DNA of 64,000 bases from JBKHYJ01 sp046565505 (GCA_046565505.1 JBKHYJ010000079.1:62001-126000), one strand, 5' to 3'. Shown: positions 46,201-54,562, counted from the stretch's first letter. Notes: a model not told the origin generated them from the letters alone. Made by a program: numbers and translations.

Positions 46201-46467
46201 ATCGCGCTCGCGCGATTCCGCGACGCGCGCGCCGTCGAAGGTCTAATGACGGTGCTCGCGGATAAGAACGAGGAGGTGAGACAGGCGGCCGCCGAGGGGC
46301 TGGGTGAAGTAGGGGACGGGCGGGCAATATCGCAGCTTGAAAAAATTGCCGATACCGACCAGAGCCCTGATGTTCGGTCCGCCGCCGTGCAGTCGATTGA
46401 GCGTATAAGAGTGCGAGACCGGAACCCGGGCGATAAAGCTTCGCAACAGAAAGCCTCCCGGCCCTGA
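43222..46467 (+). CDS. Exported HEAT-repeat protein, about 1,080 residues
   Basis: Signal peptide (about residues 1-24) followed by some 30 HEAT/PBS-lyase-type repeats almost end to end, each of about 31 residues with the pattern D-x-x-V-R-x-x-A-A-x-A-L-G-x-L-x-D-x-R-A (for example VRRAAARSLGLIGDKRAEQAI). They form a long alpha-solenoid, expected to bind protein partners in the periplasm. No enzymatic domain is visible. The very regular repeats make this region prone to misassembly or copy-number change. Confidence 0.85.
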   Translation: MKKKLLIITILSYASFCAPFVQGQPQARSGDDKAGLPGKALSRAQELKALAQSKDSDARVKIRQALSDDNWYVRGEAARALGSLGDKSSAQDLLTLIEDRNWFVRDAALEALGAIKAPPEAASVNQLLASPDPYLRARAAATIGSLNYTPAIDALIKALGDEDENVRRTAAGALGRMKAAKAGAALIELLKDEDAGVRRAAARSLGLIGDKRAEQAILALNKEPGVDMWEYSAALYRLGNRNFLDSVTAALQSDYPDVRFSAFETLLELGDSRALPALLTFAGVAGEKGKTSKLTPEESFSTRLSLARGLANFQGAEARAALMTMLEDPEPQVRAASIASLVKASKSDSKDDASLAAIVGVLRKEKSPPVISAAMDGLASFDHSRVADLLLGPGLSNGKLSPAMIQALASVDVTADALVSQLKAGDLATRARAAERLSLLGDSKAVAPLIEAVSADKEVEVRVKAAEALGTLKDRRAVEALAAASAASERNLRLAAVNSLGLIADHTSAEALFAATKDADAEIRDAAIQSLAAVGISVERLSADVSNPNWQVRAAALGTFARLGDRKATPLIVSAMRDSDSRVRVEAARALGELADPRGIDALIKSLGDATAEVRVEATFALGRLKDPGALAPLTTLLDDRDSRVSLAAAESLARMQDPRAINVLVGSLSRPDWRVRARAAQVLARVSSGGLIDQAVGPLAIAITDKDPVVRYYAGEALIGMGARAVPSLIDILNSKRESDRARASRVLWRIGAPAVESLIGVAQDREASPEARAAAAHALGVIGDRRATRSLTLLLKDERYFVRQAAAHAIGQMGEGALDQVLDFANSSTPATRESAIEALGSISSDRAVDKIIQALADSNPSVKSAAVRALGYTGSERAVPHLITLLRDESSALRSQAAQSLGRLGAVALPGLVTALRDSRPSVRQLAAEALGDTGMKEAVAPLVDLIGADLTGARPEAIEALGKIGDPAAIEPILTAMRNGSMTVKKKAVIALARFRDARAVEGLMTVLADKNEEVRQAAAEGLGEVGDGRAISQLEKIADTDQSPDVRSAAVQSIERIRVRDRNPGDKASQQKASRP

Positions 46468-46517
46468 GTCGGGGCCACTTGTAAAGCCGCGGCATGAAGT
46501 CGCGTCGAAGAGAAGAA

Positions 46518-47066
46518 ATGAGAAGAATATATAGAATTTCAGTCTTATTACTCTTGCTCGCATCGTGGACGGGCGCATGTAAAAACGCGGCCACGTCAAC
46601 TAACAATCAGGCGAGCCCCGGGCCGCCTCCGGCCGCTAATTCAAATGCGCCGAACGATCAACCACCCGCTAACAACAACACCGCGGCCGAGAAATCCTCA
46701 GGGGCCCCCGCGCCGGCTGCCAGTAATCCGTCTAAGCTTTTCGGCACGTATGCGATGAGCGAGGTGCACTCGGGCGGCGTGGTCAACATGATTAGCCAGA
46801 TGAAGACTCAAATAACGTTCCTGGCCGACGGGACTTATTCGCGGATCTCCATGCGAAAGGGGAATGTCTATCATTCGGACGCGGGTAATTTCAGGGTCGA
46901 AGGGAATGACCAGCTCGTGCTGCTGATAAAGTTTGCGAAGCAGAAGGTTCATAACCCGCCGCTAGAGCGGCGGCACAGCTTCACCCTTTCGCGCGACGGC
47001 GAGGAGCTGACAATGACATCGGATGACGGCAAGGTCGCGGTGTTTCGTAAGATCAAGAAGGCTTGA
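46518..47066 (+). CDS. Lipoprotein, function unknown
   Basis: A basic N-terminus and hydrophobic stretch end in a lipobox (LASWTGAC) at about residue 21, so it is probably lipid-anchored. A long Asn/Pro/Ala-rich linker is followed by a compact beta domain (about residues 80-180: FLADGTYSRISMRKGN, GNFRVEGNDQLVLLIKF). The start is placed at the ATG just before the signal peptide. The next gene is a similar but shorter lipoprotein, so they are likely paralogous. Confidence 0.65.
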   Translation: MRRIYRISVLLLLLASWTGACKNAATSTNNQASPGPPPAANSNAPNDQPPANNNTAAEKSSGAPAPAASNPSKLFGTYAMSEVHSGGVVNMISQMKTQITFLADGTYSRISMRKGNVYHSDAGNFRVEGNDQLVLLIKFAKQKVHNPPLERRHSFTLSRDGEELTMTSDDGKVAVFRKIKKA

Positions 47067-47086
47067 GGCGCAGTTGGGATATTTGA

Positions 47087-47554
47087 ATGCGTGCCCAGGC
47101 TTTCCTGCTCAAGCTCTCGGTTTTCGGGCTGGCGGCCCTCGCCTTCGGATCATGTCGGGGTGGTTCGCGCGAAGAGCAGGGCGGCCTGCTGCAATCTGCC
47201 GAAGTGCCCTCGGTCGAAGATTCCGGCAGGAAGATTTCGGGCGTCTTCGCCCTGAGCGGTGTCGAGGACGACTACGGGAACAAGAGCTTGCAAGGCAGGC
47301 CGGCATCCACATTCCGTTTTGAAGAGAGCGGTGATTTTAAGATAGAGCGCGAATTGGGCGGGACAGCTTTGAGTGTTGAAGAAGGGACATACGTCATCGG
47401 CAAGCGAAATGAGCTCTTACTTTATGTAGAGAAAGTCGGCGGGGAGCTGCTGAGCGAGGCGCGCGTTTATCGATACGTTGTCGCGGGCCAGAGCGCCGAC
47501 TGGATAAGGCTTCAGAGCAGCCCCTCTGCCACACTGGTCCTGCAAAAGAAGTGA
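47087..47554 (+). CDS. Lipoprotein related to its upstream neighbour
   Basis: 155 residues with signal peptide and lipobox (ALAFGSC). The mature part repeats the pattern of the preceding lipoprotein: a marker strand (FRFEESGDFKIER), then GTYVIGKRNELLLYVEKVGG and a C-terminal ATLVLQKK comparable with KVAVFRKIKKA. Both probably share a beta-barrel-like fold. 20 bp separate the genes, so they are co-transcribed. Confidence 0.65.
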   Translation: MRAQAFLLKLSVFGLAALAFGSCRGGSREEQGGLLQSAEVPSVEDSGRKISGVFALSGVEDDYGNKSLQGRPASTFRFEESGDFKIERELGGTALSVEEGTYVIGKRNELLLYVEKVGGELLSEARVYRYVVAGQSADWIRLQSSPSATLVLQKK

Positions 47555-47742
47555 CGGTTACCGAATTCGGGGCCCTGCATGAGCCGCGGTCCGAAAATTA
47601 TTGTGATTTCGGTTTTACACTTTTCCAGAGACAACGCTTGCGTTATTATTGGCTGTAGCTGTGAATCGCCTCATCCGAGGCCTGGAAGGAAACTCAGAGC
47701 GATCAGCTCTACAGTGTTATCTGAGATAGGGGAGAATTAGCC

Positions 47743-48201
47743 ATGCGCGCCTATGATGGTATAAAGGCGGAGCGAGGGCGCGAGGTAACTCTAGAGACGC
47801 CCGATTTCCTTGAGCAAGCCCGTCAGCTACTTTCCAGGAGCTTACCCGTCGAGCTACGCATGAGCGGGGGCAGCATGCGGCCGGCCATCGAAGACGGCGA
47901 CGTGGTCACCATCGAGCCTATAACCGACGAGCCGGTTAGGCAGGGCGACATTGTGCTGTATCACAGCCGCTTTGACACCGCGGTCATTCACAGGGTCGTT
48001 CGCGTAGATAAATCCGCCGAGCGGTCGATTCTGACGCGGGGGGATTCGGCCGCGCAAAACGACCTCCCGGTGTCGATCCACCGCATACTCGGCCGCGTTA
48101 AGCTCGTCGAGCGAGCGGGCGAGCGCATAGACATGATCAGGCCCCGGCGCAGCTTCGCTCAACTGATGGTTTCGTGGCTCGAACGCCTTAAATTCTGGTA
48201 A
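47743..48201 (+). CDS. SipW-type (Ser/His) signal peptidase-like protein
   Basis: Peptidase S24/S26 fold. The nucleophile Ser lies in SGGSMRPAIEDGDVV and the presumed second residue is His in AVIHRVVRV, the Ser-His arrangement of archaeal/ER-type (SipW) signal peptidases instead of the Ser-Lys of LepB. RGDSAAQND matches the D/N-rich third box. No clear N-terminal membrane anchor is seen: a charged start is followed by a domain lacking one, and only a moderately hydrophobic C-terminal helix (FAQLMVSWLERLKFW) remains. So it could be soluble or peripherally bound. 152 residues is short for LepB. Confidence 0.7.
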   Translation: MRAYDGIKAERGREVTLETPDFLEQARQLLSRSLPVELRMSGGSMRPAIEDGDVVTIEPITDEPVRQGDIVLYHSRFDTAVIHRVVRVDKSAERSILTRGDSAAQNDLPVSIHRILGRVKLVERAGERIDMIRPRRSFAQLMVSWLERLKFW

Positions 48202-48213
48202 TCGCCCTACCCC

Positions 48214-49098
48214 TCACTGACCTTGCGCGCTTATGCGGCCCGTGATTAAAAGCGCGATCAATAAAAGTCCAAGCGCAACCCTGTAACCGACGAACACGAA
48301 TGTCGTGTGGCGCTGAAGGTATCTGAGCAGGAACGCAATTGAAAGATAGCCGGATATCGCGGCGACGACGGCCGCTATGATTATGGCCGCCCAGTCCGGC
48401 GCTGCGGCTTGAATAGCCGGGTCGGCGCTCACCGGGCGGACCGCCTTCGGGAGTTCGAGCAGCCCGCTGGCCGCGACGGCGGGGATGGAAAGCAAAAACG
48501 AGAAGCGCGCGGCGGCCTCTCGCTTCAGGCCGGAGAACAGGCCCCCAGTAATCGTGGTCCCGGAACGCGAAGAGCCCGGGATGAGCGCGAGCACCTGCGC
48601 GAACCCGACGGCGAGCGCGTCCGACAGCCTGATGTTATTCATGTCTCTCCGCTGCTTACTCACCAGCTCGGCGACGGTCAGCACTATTGCGAGGCCGATC
48701 AGGCTTGCGGCGATTATCCGCAAATCCTTCGTGAGCGGGCCTTCGATAATTCGCTTCAACAGCAATCCGAAGATGGCGATGGGCAGAGAGCCTATTATGA
48801 TTAGCCAGCCGAGCCGCGCTTGATCTCTTTGCCGCGCAGTAACGGGCCGGTGCCTTACGACGGCGAGGTTGGCGGCAATGAAGCCTTGAATGATCTTTAG
48901 TATGTCGGACCAGAAATAGAGGATGACGGCCGCGAGGGTGCCGAGTTGTATGACCGCTATAAAGGCGGTCCACTGCTGGTCGTTTTTGACCTCGCCCATA
49001 AGCCTCCCGGCGAGCGTGAGGTGGGCCGTGCTGCTGATAGGGAGGAACTCGGTCAGGCCCTGTATGAGGCCGAGGATGATGGCGTGCAGAAGTGACAT
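48214..49098 (-). CDS. uppP: Undecaprenyl-diphosphatase UppP (BacA)
   Basis: Integral membrane phosphatase recycling undecaprenyl pyrophosphate for cell-wall synthesis. The two family motifs are intact: GLIQGLTEFLPISSTAHL near the N-terminus and LIPGSSRSGTTITGG in the middle. About eight hydrophobic segments in 294 residues match the family. It faces the S26-like gene, with 12 bp between the stops. Confidence 0.93.
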   Translation of the reverse strand: MSLLHAIILGLIQGLTEFLPISSTAHLTLAGRLMGEVKNDQQWTAFIAVIQLGTLAAVILYFWSDILKIIQGFIAANLAVVRHRPVTARQRDQARLGWLIIIGSLPIAIFGLLLKRIIEGPLTKDLRIIAASLIGLAIVLTVAELVSKQRRDMNNIRLSDALAVGFAQVLALIPGSSRSGTTITGGLFSGLKREAAARFSFLLSIPAVAASGLLELPKAVRPVSADPAIQAAAPDWAAIIIAAVVAAISGYLSIAFLLRYLQRHTTFVFVGYRVALGLLLIALLITGRISAQGQ

Positions 49099-49270
49099 TG
49101 AGTGATCAATCCCCTTTGTTGAACATTAAGCAGGCGAGTGATACTACAGAGCGCGGACGGGGGATGTCAACGCGGCCGGGACCGGCTATACTATGACTCG
49201 TCGGCCAGATTCATGTATTTTGCTTCGCATGGCGGCGACGCGATTAATAACTCTGAGGCGCAGGTAAGGC

Positions 49271-49468
49271 ATGAGTGAGCAAGGCAGACAAGGCCTGAAG
49301 ATATTTCTCCAGTTCTGGCTACTGATAGCGCTTTTGGCCGGGTTCAACATTTATAACTACGTGCGCAGCGGCAGCAAGATGTTTCTGACCGTAGGTATTA
49401 TTTGCGTAGCTGTTTTCATCGGGTGGGCGCTCTTTTATGCTTTCTACGTCCGCAGGGGCGAGCCATAA
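49271..49468 (+). CDS. Small two-helix membrane protein
   Basis: 65 residues: a short polar N-terminus, two membrane segments (FLQFWLLIALLAGFNIY and FLTVGIICVAVFIGWALFYAF) joined by a short loop with positive residues, and a basic tail. The start follows GGCGCAGGTAAGGC. The family is not recognised. Confidence 0.55.
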   Translation: MSEQGRQGLKIFLQFWLLIALLAGFNIYNYVRSGSKMFLTVGIICVAVFIGWALFYAFYVRRGEP

Positions 49469-49542
49469 GCCGAAGTTGACAGTACGCGGCTGGATTGTTT
49501 AATATGTCGTTTTGATTTTGGCAGCAATTAGACGACAGTAGT

Positions 49543-49618
<76 letters not shown>

Positions 49619-49806
49619 AAAATCTCCAATAAATACTACGCTTTTTACCCATTCTCGGTTTCAGCTTTTTCTTACTCACAAATTCCACTCACAAATAATT
49701 CTCCATTTCCCCCTTTTAGCCTTACTGCGCCCTGATACCCGCCAATTTTGACTTCATCCACTGTGTCATACTGCGCCCAAAATCAACTTTGGACCTGAAA
49801 GGAGTA

Positions 49807-50286
49807 ATGATGGCGAAACTCGTTTTCTCACATCTTTTGCTTGCGGTCGTGATCCTTTGTGCCTGGAATCCCAGCTTCAAGAAGGAGCCGCCCCCTTCAA
49901 CCTTCATCATCAAGACAAAAAAAGGTCAAACCATAGAAGTTACCAACCTTCTGTTTGAACCTAGTCACTACCTGGACTTTTCAACCGAAGAAGAGTTTTA
50001 CGTTAACGTCCCCTATGGCTCTTTCACGGTCAGGAAAGACTTCGGAGATATAGATTCTCTGGAGATGCTTGAGAACTCCGAATACAACATCAGGCTTACC
50101 AACAGACACGGAGAGCGTATAGACGTAACCCGCGCCTCCTCTCTGGACAAGAACCCTACTGACTGTATTAGAGGCCAATCAGGAAAGATCAAAGTATTCC
50201 TCTCGCTAAGTCAAATCGTTTCAATCACACGAAAAGGAGAAGACACATGGAACAAGGAAATAGAAACCAGAGTGAATTTCCACTAA
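49807..50286 (+). CDS. Small exported protein, function unknown
   Basis: A signal peptide (VFSHLLLAVVILCAWNPSF, about residues 4-24) precedes a beta-rich domain (FIIKTKKGQTIEVTNLLFEPS, YGSFTVRKDFGDIDSLEML). The ATG is preceded by AAAGGAG; a second ATG follows immediately. Its 3' end overlaps the next gene by 40 bases. The family is not recognised. It is the first gene of the foreign block. Confidence 0.55.
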   Translation: MMAKLVFSHLLLAVVILCAWNPSFKKEPPPSTFIIKTKKGQTIEVTNLLFEPSHYLDFSTEEEFYVNVPYGSFTVRKDFGDIDSLEMLENSEYNIRLTNRHGERIDVTRASSLDKNPTDCIRGQSGKIKVFLSLSQIVSITRKGEDTWNKEIETRVNFH

Positions 50287-50684
50287 AGCCTATTATTGCC
50301 GGTGGGCTGGTGTATCTCATTTACAAAGTCGTTGAGGCAATAACCGTAATGATTACGATATTGCTCTCATCCTTAACCACCATAGCGATTATTGGGGCGT
50401 CTCTCTTTGCTGCCTACTCCGTTTTCTCCTACATCCGAAACAACGAGTTGGGAGAAAACAGGAAAACCCGCAAGGTAGCCAAGATCGAACGTGAAATGAA
50501 AATGACTCTTATGCAAACTCCCAAGCGTATGCACCCTCAAGTCAAACAGCGTTACCAGTCCTTGATGGAAGATGTGTATGCAGAAAAGTCAACTTCGCGC
50601 TTTGACGATCTCTTAGACCGCAGCAAACAGATAGCAACCATACTGAGAGGAAAGAACGATGGAAACAAGAATACACATCGGTAA
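50247..50684 (+). CDS. Small membrane protein with C-terminal helix
   Basis: 145 residues with about two hydrophobic segments (IIAGGLVYLIYKVVEAITVMITILLSSL and TIAIIGASLFAAYSVFSYI), then a charged helical cytoplasmic tail (KVAKIEREMKMTLMQTPKRM). AAAAGGAG precedes the ATG. It overlaps both neighbours and leads directly into the coupling-ATPase gene, so it may be a partner of that ATPase. The family is not recognised. Confidence 0.5.
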   Translation: MEQGNRNQSEFPLKPIIAGGLVYLIYKVVEAITVMITILLSSLTTIAIIGASLFAAYSVFSYIRNNELGENRKTRKVAKIEREMKMTLMQTPKRMHPQVKQRYQSLMEDVYAEKSTSRFDDLLDRSKQIATILRGKNDGNKNTHR

Positions 50685-51915
50685 GAACTTAGATGAGGGA
50701 GGAAAGGCGTGGCTTCACCCTTCCTGCTGGATGTCGCATCTTCACCTTACGGGATTAACACGCAGCGGCAAGTCCAGTCTCTTGCTTTTGCTCTGTATTG
50801 CCTTGATTGAGATGCGGAAAGCTTTTCTTCTTCTCGATCCGCATGGAGATTTGTACCGTGATGTGATTGCAGAGTTCGCCCGCCGAGACTACAAACGTGA
50901 AGTAATCTTGTTTGACCCTTCAAATGACAAAAGGATTGTGGGAGCAAACTTCTTTCTCACCCACTACACCGACGAAGGGCAAATAATGACCAATGCTGAA
51001 AGGAAGTCCAAGCAGCTTACCCAAAGCTTTGGCCTTCAAAACACCGATATGTTCGGCAACATCGAACGCTACCTTAGAGCGTTGTTTTACACCATTCTGG
51101 ACCGCAGGCTTTCTATCTGCGACCTCGTATACTTTCTTCACTGGGAATTCAAGAGAGAGCGAGAGAAGATTATCGACAAGGTAAGCTCTATAGAAATCAA
51201 GGCAGAGCTTAACGACCTCTATTCTTCAAAGGTAGAGTTTGAACGCAAGATTGGTCCTACTAAAAACAAGCTCCAACGGTTCATCCATCCTCAGATGAAG
51301 CGCATTATGGGGCTTACCGAGAACAACGTTGACTTCAAGGGGCTGGTGGACAAGGGTAGGCCAATGCTCTGTAACCTCCAGCCTTCCGAGAATGATCTAG
51401 TAGGCAGCGAAAACACCAGAGCTTTAGCGACCCTCATTCTTTCCGAGTTCTGGGAGAATTTCAAAAAGAGTACCAAGTGCAAAGAGTTTTACGTGATCGC
51501 AGACGAAGCCCAGAATGTATTTACCCCAAGTCTCACCCAGATCCTCCCAGAGTCGGCCAAAAGAGGACTCCACTTGATCCTCTCCCATCAAGACCTTGGC
51601 CAGCTCTCTCCAGAGCTTAATTCAGCGTTCAAGAACGCCCAGACCAAGTTTATTTTTTCTTCAGAGGAGAACCCGAAAATGCAACGACACTTCACCCTAA
51701 GACGCGCCAGCGGAGAGCAGATCGAGTGTGAGGCTTCTATGCTTCAAAAGTCCTATATCAACCCGAAAACGGTTGAGGCGTTCATAGAGCGAAACACCAA
51801 GCACTTTATGACCCCTGAGCAAGTAGACGCGAGGCTGAATAGATCGCACAATGAAGAAGTCCCCAAAGAAGATAACCCGATACAAGAACTCACCTACGAG
51901 CGATTCCTAAAATGA
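50659..51915 (+). CDS. VirD4/TraD-like conjugation coupling-type ATPase
   Basis: P-loop ATPase of the FtsK/HerA superfamily, soluble type. Walker A is GLTRSGKSSLLLLL (about residues 31-44) followed by LLDPHGDLYRDV, typical of TraG/VirD4-type enzymes. Walker B is FYVIADEAQN, and the sensor region LILSHQDLGQLSPELNSAF is typical of TraM-binding TraD proteins. No membrane segments, so the membrane link may come from the small membrane protein encoded just upstream. GAGGAAAG precedes the ATG. Likely couples DNA to a transfer or packaging apparatus; inference. Confidence 0.75.
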   Translation: METRIHIGKNLDEGGKAWLHPSCWMSHLHLTGLTRSGKSSLLLLLCIALIEMRKAFLLLDPHGDLYRDVIAEFARRDYKREVILFDPSNDKRIVGANFFLTHYTDEGQIMTNAERKSKQLTQSFGLQNTDMFGNIERYLRALFYTILDRRLSICDLVYFLHWEFKREREKIIDKVSSIEIKAELNDLYSSKVEFERKIGPTKNKLQRFIHPQMKRIMGLTENNVDFKGLVDKGRPMLCNLQPSENDLVGSENTRALATLILSEFWENFKKSTKCKEFYVIADEAQNVFTPSLTQILPESAKRGLHLILSHQDLGQLSPELNSAFKNAQTKFIFSSEENPKMQRHFTLRRASGEQIECEASMLQKSYINPKTVEAFIERNTKHFMTPEQVDARLNRSHNEEVPKEDNPIQELTYERFLK

Positions 51916-52634
51916 CAGACAGAGATTTAGCGATCAAGCGATACGTCACAAATTTTGGCCCCTTAACCAGAGAGCAGTTAGAGGAATTAGCCAAGTACGC
52001 GAAGGCAGAAGAGAAACTTGGCGCACCATCAAAGTTATGGCGTCGTTTGCTTCCAAGAAAACCCCTCATCGCTCAAAAACAGGTTTATTACTGGGAAGCT
52101 CCGTTTGGCCAAAAGTATGTGTACGCAGATTACCAAGAGATCACCAAACGCAAGGATTGCACTCACGACATCATTACTACGTGGGTACAGATCATACTGC
52201 ATATCTTCTTTTCGCTTCTTCACTGGCAGCGTGGCAAACAAAAACACGCAAACGAAGTAAACGAGGATGGGTTCTTTATTCTTGGCCTGCCCTTGCCCAA
52301 CAAGGTGGCAGAGGTAGACTACTACCTCGAATCAGACACAGGCAGCGAAGGATATACCCAAATCTATAACAAGTGGCAGCAATATACAGAGATGCTTGAA
52401 AACTCTGAGAAAGCATTTTTCGTTTTGTTTGTTTGCGCCACTAAGGAGAGAGCTTTAGACCTTGTGCGGTGTGCTTCAGGTAAGAAGAGTAAAAAGTACG
52501 CTATCGCACGAGAACACAGGATTGCATTCTTATTCACCTACCTTGACGCTTTAAGAGCCAGTCCCAAAGGCGCTATCTGCTACGTTCCTTATGAAAACGA
52601 AGAAAAGCTATTCACAATCCTTCCTCCTGTCTAA
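51912..52634 (+). CDS. Replication-relaxation-like protein
   Basis: 240 residues, overlapping the upstream ATPase by four bases (ATGA). The N-terminus is a winged-helix-like region (YVTNFGPLTREQLEELAKYAKA), and the central part (VDYYLESDTGSEGYTQIYNKWQQYTEML then FVLFVCATKERALDLVRC) matches the pattern of Replic_Relax proteins of plasmids and ICEs, which sit beside conjugation ATPases. The family is thought to aid transfer replication initiation. The assignment is by pattern only. Confidence 0.6.
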   Translation: MTDRDLAIKRYVTNFGPLTREQLEELAKYAKAEEKLGAPSKLWRRLLPRKPLIAQKQVYYWEAPFGQKYVYADYQEITKRKDCTHDIITTWVQIILHIFFSLLHWQRGKQKHANEVNEDGFFILGLPLPNKVAEVDYYLESDTGSEGYTQIYNKWQQYTEMLENSEKAFFVLFVCATKERALDLVRCASGKKSKKYAIAREHRIAFLFTYLDALRASPKGAICYVPYENEEKLFTILPPV

Positions 52635-52652
52635 GTTGTATAATTAGAGTGG

Positions 52653-52739
52653 CACTTTCTGAAGCCTACGCGCTTCAAGCCGAAAGCCTGTATCGGTGGT
52701 TGGCGGCTTGAAAGTGTTGCTGGCCACCGAACGGCTTTC
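52653..52739 (+). promoter_or_regulatory. Leader with crossing inverted repeats before the second ATPase
   Basis: Stem TTCAAGCCG (52,674-52,682) with CGGCTTGAA (52,704-52,712); TCGGTGG (52,693-52,699) with CCACCGA (52,724-52,730); GAAAGCC (52,682-52,688) with GGCTTTC (52,733-52,739). The last two nest within each other and cross the first, giving a pseudoknot. A further TGAAGC/GCTTCA hairpin overlaps the first stem. It ends nine bases before the next ATG. Could be a regulatory mRNA leader or an oriT-type site. Confidence 0.5.
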
Positions 52740-52748
52740 CTAAGCCCC

Positions 52749-54053
52749 ATGAAATCTCTCCTTATCCCTATTGCAACTAACTATCTAAATGGAACACCCA
52801 TATCAATCCCCAGAGAGTTTCACTCCTACTGCATCGGTAAAACACGAGTTGGCAAGTCTGCATTCTTAGGCAACGTCTCAGAGTATCTTATTGGCCAAGA
52901 TGAAGGTCTGACAGTGATCGACCCTCACGGCAATTTAGTTGACCGCCTGCTTGCTCGAATCCCCCGGTATCGGATGGAACACAAACGGCATGATGTGATT
53001 CTTTTGCGCGCCTCAGTGGGAGCATTCCCCGGCATCAACCCTTTTACTGGCCCCGGAACTGACGACGAGAAGGTTTCAAACATAGTCGATACCTTTGCCA
53101 AGACCTTTGAGAGTTCCTGGGGGGAATCTTCAGATTCGGTGCTTCGTTGGGCCTGTTATGCTGTCTTGGAACAGCCTACTACCCCAACCTTCGCCATCGT
53201 AAAGAGGTTTCTTAAAAACGATGAGTTTATGAAACAGTGTTTGAAAAACGTTACCCGTCAGGATGTGCTAGATGAGTTTTCAGGATATGAGAAGCAGGAG
53301 TGGAAAAAGGTCCGAGCAGAGCGGATAGCACCTCTTCTGAATAAGCTGGATAAGTTCATCATCAACAAAAATGTACAAATGATTACTACCCAAGAGCAGG
53401 CACTCGATTTCAAACGGGTCATTAGCGAGGGTAAGGTACTCTTAGCGGATCTGTCTGGGTTTGGACGCAAAGAGAGGTCAATTTTAGGCGCGTTGATTTT
53501 GAATATGCTTCTTCTGGCCTCTCAGAGCCGAGTACCAAATCGAGGCAGGTATCACTCAATTGTTGTGGACGAGGCTCAGACCTTTGTAACAGCCCCGTAT
53601 GACTACATTCTTTCAGAGCTTGGCAAGTACCGGGTGACGATGCACGTAGCCACGCAGTTTATGGCCGGGTTTCCTGAGATGGCCCGCGACGGAATAACCG
53701 GCAACTGCAACACCGAGGTTGTATTCAGGGTAGGCGGCAAGGATGCCAAGCTAATGACCGAGGAGTTGACAATGGAGCAACAGCCTCGCGCCTTGCAAGA
53801 CCTGTACAATCGGCAAGCGTATATCCGCTATCTGTCGTTTGATGAGAAGTGGGATACCTACAAACCAGAAGGGCCAGTAAGGGTTGTTATGAACCCTCCG
53901 GCACCGCCTCAAGGCGATGAATTGCCCTCCCACCATGTAGTAAAAGAAAGCATCGAATGGTTCTCTAAGACTGGGGATAAGAGTGGAGATAAGGGTGGAG
54001 ATACGACATCCCCACCCGATCAACGGAAAAGCATTGATAAATATATCGCTTAG
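52749..54053 (+). CDS. Second VirD4/HerA-like DNA-translocation ATPase
   Basis: 434-residue soluble P-loop ATPase. Walker A is CIGKTRVGKSAFLGN, followed by TVIDPHGNLVDRLL; Walker B is HSIVVDEAQTFV. VATQFMAGFPEMARDGITGNCNTEVVFRVGGKDA is the sensor/arginine region of TraD/TraG-type enzymes, and the C-terminus is a disordered Asp/Gly/Lys tail. It is distinct from the upstream ATPase gene, and shows no close similarity beyond the motor core. No Shine-Dalgarno is seen; the structured leader ends just before the ATG. Confidence 0.75.
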   Translation: MKSLLIPIATNYLNGTPISIPREFHSYCIGKTRVGKSAFLGNVSEYLIGQDEGLTVIDPHGNLVDRLLARIPRYRMEHKRHDVILLRASVGAFPGINPFTGPGTDDEKVSNIVDTFAKTFESSWGESSDSVLRWACYAVLEQPTTPTFAIVKRFLKNDEFMKQCLKNVTRQDVLDEFSGYEKQEWKKVRAERIAPLLNKLDKFIINKNVQMITTQEQALDFKRVISEGKVLLADLSGFGRKERSILGALILNMLLLASQSRVPNRGRYHSIVVDEAQTFVTAPYDYILSELGKYRVTMHVATQFMAGFPEMARDGITGNCNTEVVFRVGGKDAKLMTEELTMEQQPRALQDLYNRQAYIRYLSFDEKWDTYKPEGPVRVVMNPPAPPQGDELPSHHVVKESIEWFSKTGDKSGDKGGDTTSPPDQRKSIDKYIA

Positions 54054-54562
54054 CTTCAAAGGCAAGAGGGCTAACATAGCGTAGTATGTTTCTCTCCTCG
54101 AATGCCCAGCGGCCACCAGAGCGCACCCCTACCCTTCAAGCCACAGTGAGCATAGAACGTACAATAAACAGGTTGGTATTGAAACAATGGAACGATTGGA
54201 AACGGTCATACAACGGACAACTTGGTTGCCGTTTGATGCCGCTTTACCTATGGAACGAATGTAGTGGATCGGCTGACTACCCCTGCCGCAACAAACGGCA
54301 AGGGAAGCCGCTTATAAGTGACTAAGAAGCACAGCAGCGATCACAGCAGAGGAGAAGCCGAGTAGCCCGATAGACAACTCAACCCACACACTAAGCTCTA
54401 CCCTTTTAGGCTTTCGTTCCATAGTAGGACAGGGATTTTTAACGACCTTTCATCTTAAGTCTAGACCCCTCCTCTTTCCCTGTCACAGCGGTAAGGGGTG
54501 CCGGTTACAACGGCACCTAAGGTTGCCGTTTGAAACGGCAGACATTGACGCTTGACAGGGAA
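54054..54562. repeat. Non-coding region with repeated TTGCCGTTTG motifs and hairpins
   Basis: No gene with a credible start. GGTTGCCGTTTGA occurs at 54,224-54,236 and 54,521-54,533. TGCCGCAACAAACGGCA (54,284-54,300) and TGCCGTTTGAAACGGCA (54,524-54,540) are 17-base near-palindromes, and GGTGCCG ... CGGCACC (about 54,497-54,517) is a third hairpin. It resembles an operator or iteron cluster, possibly read by the XRE protein encoded 600 bp downstream. Confidence 0.5.

Noticed and set aside
52718..52730. Second copy of the tRNA-Phe 3' end (att site)
   Set aside because: Only CTGGCCACC matches; nine bases are too few and belong to a separate inverted repeat.
54086..54325. 79-codon frame in the repeat-rich region
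   Set aside because: Covers the palindromic repeats and lacks a ribosome-binding site; better explained as non-coding.
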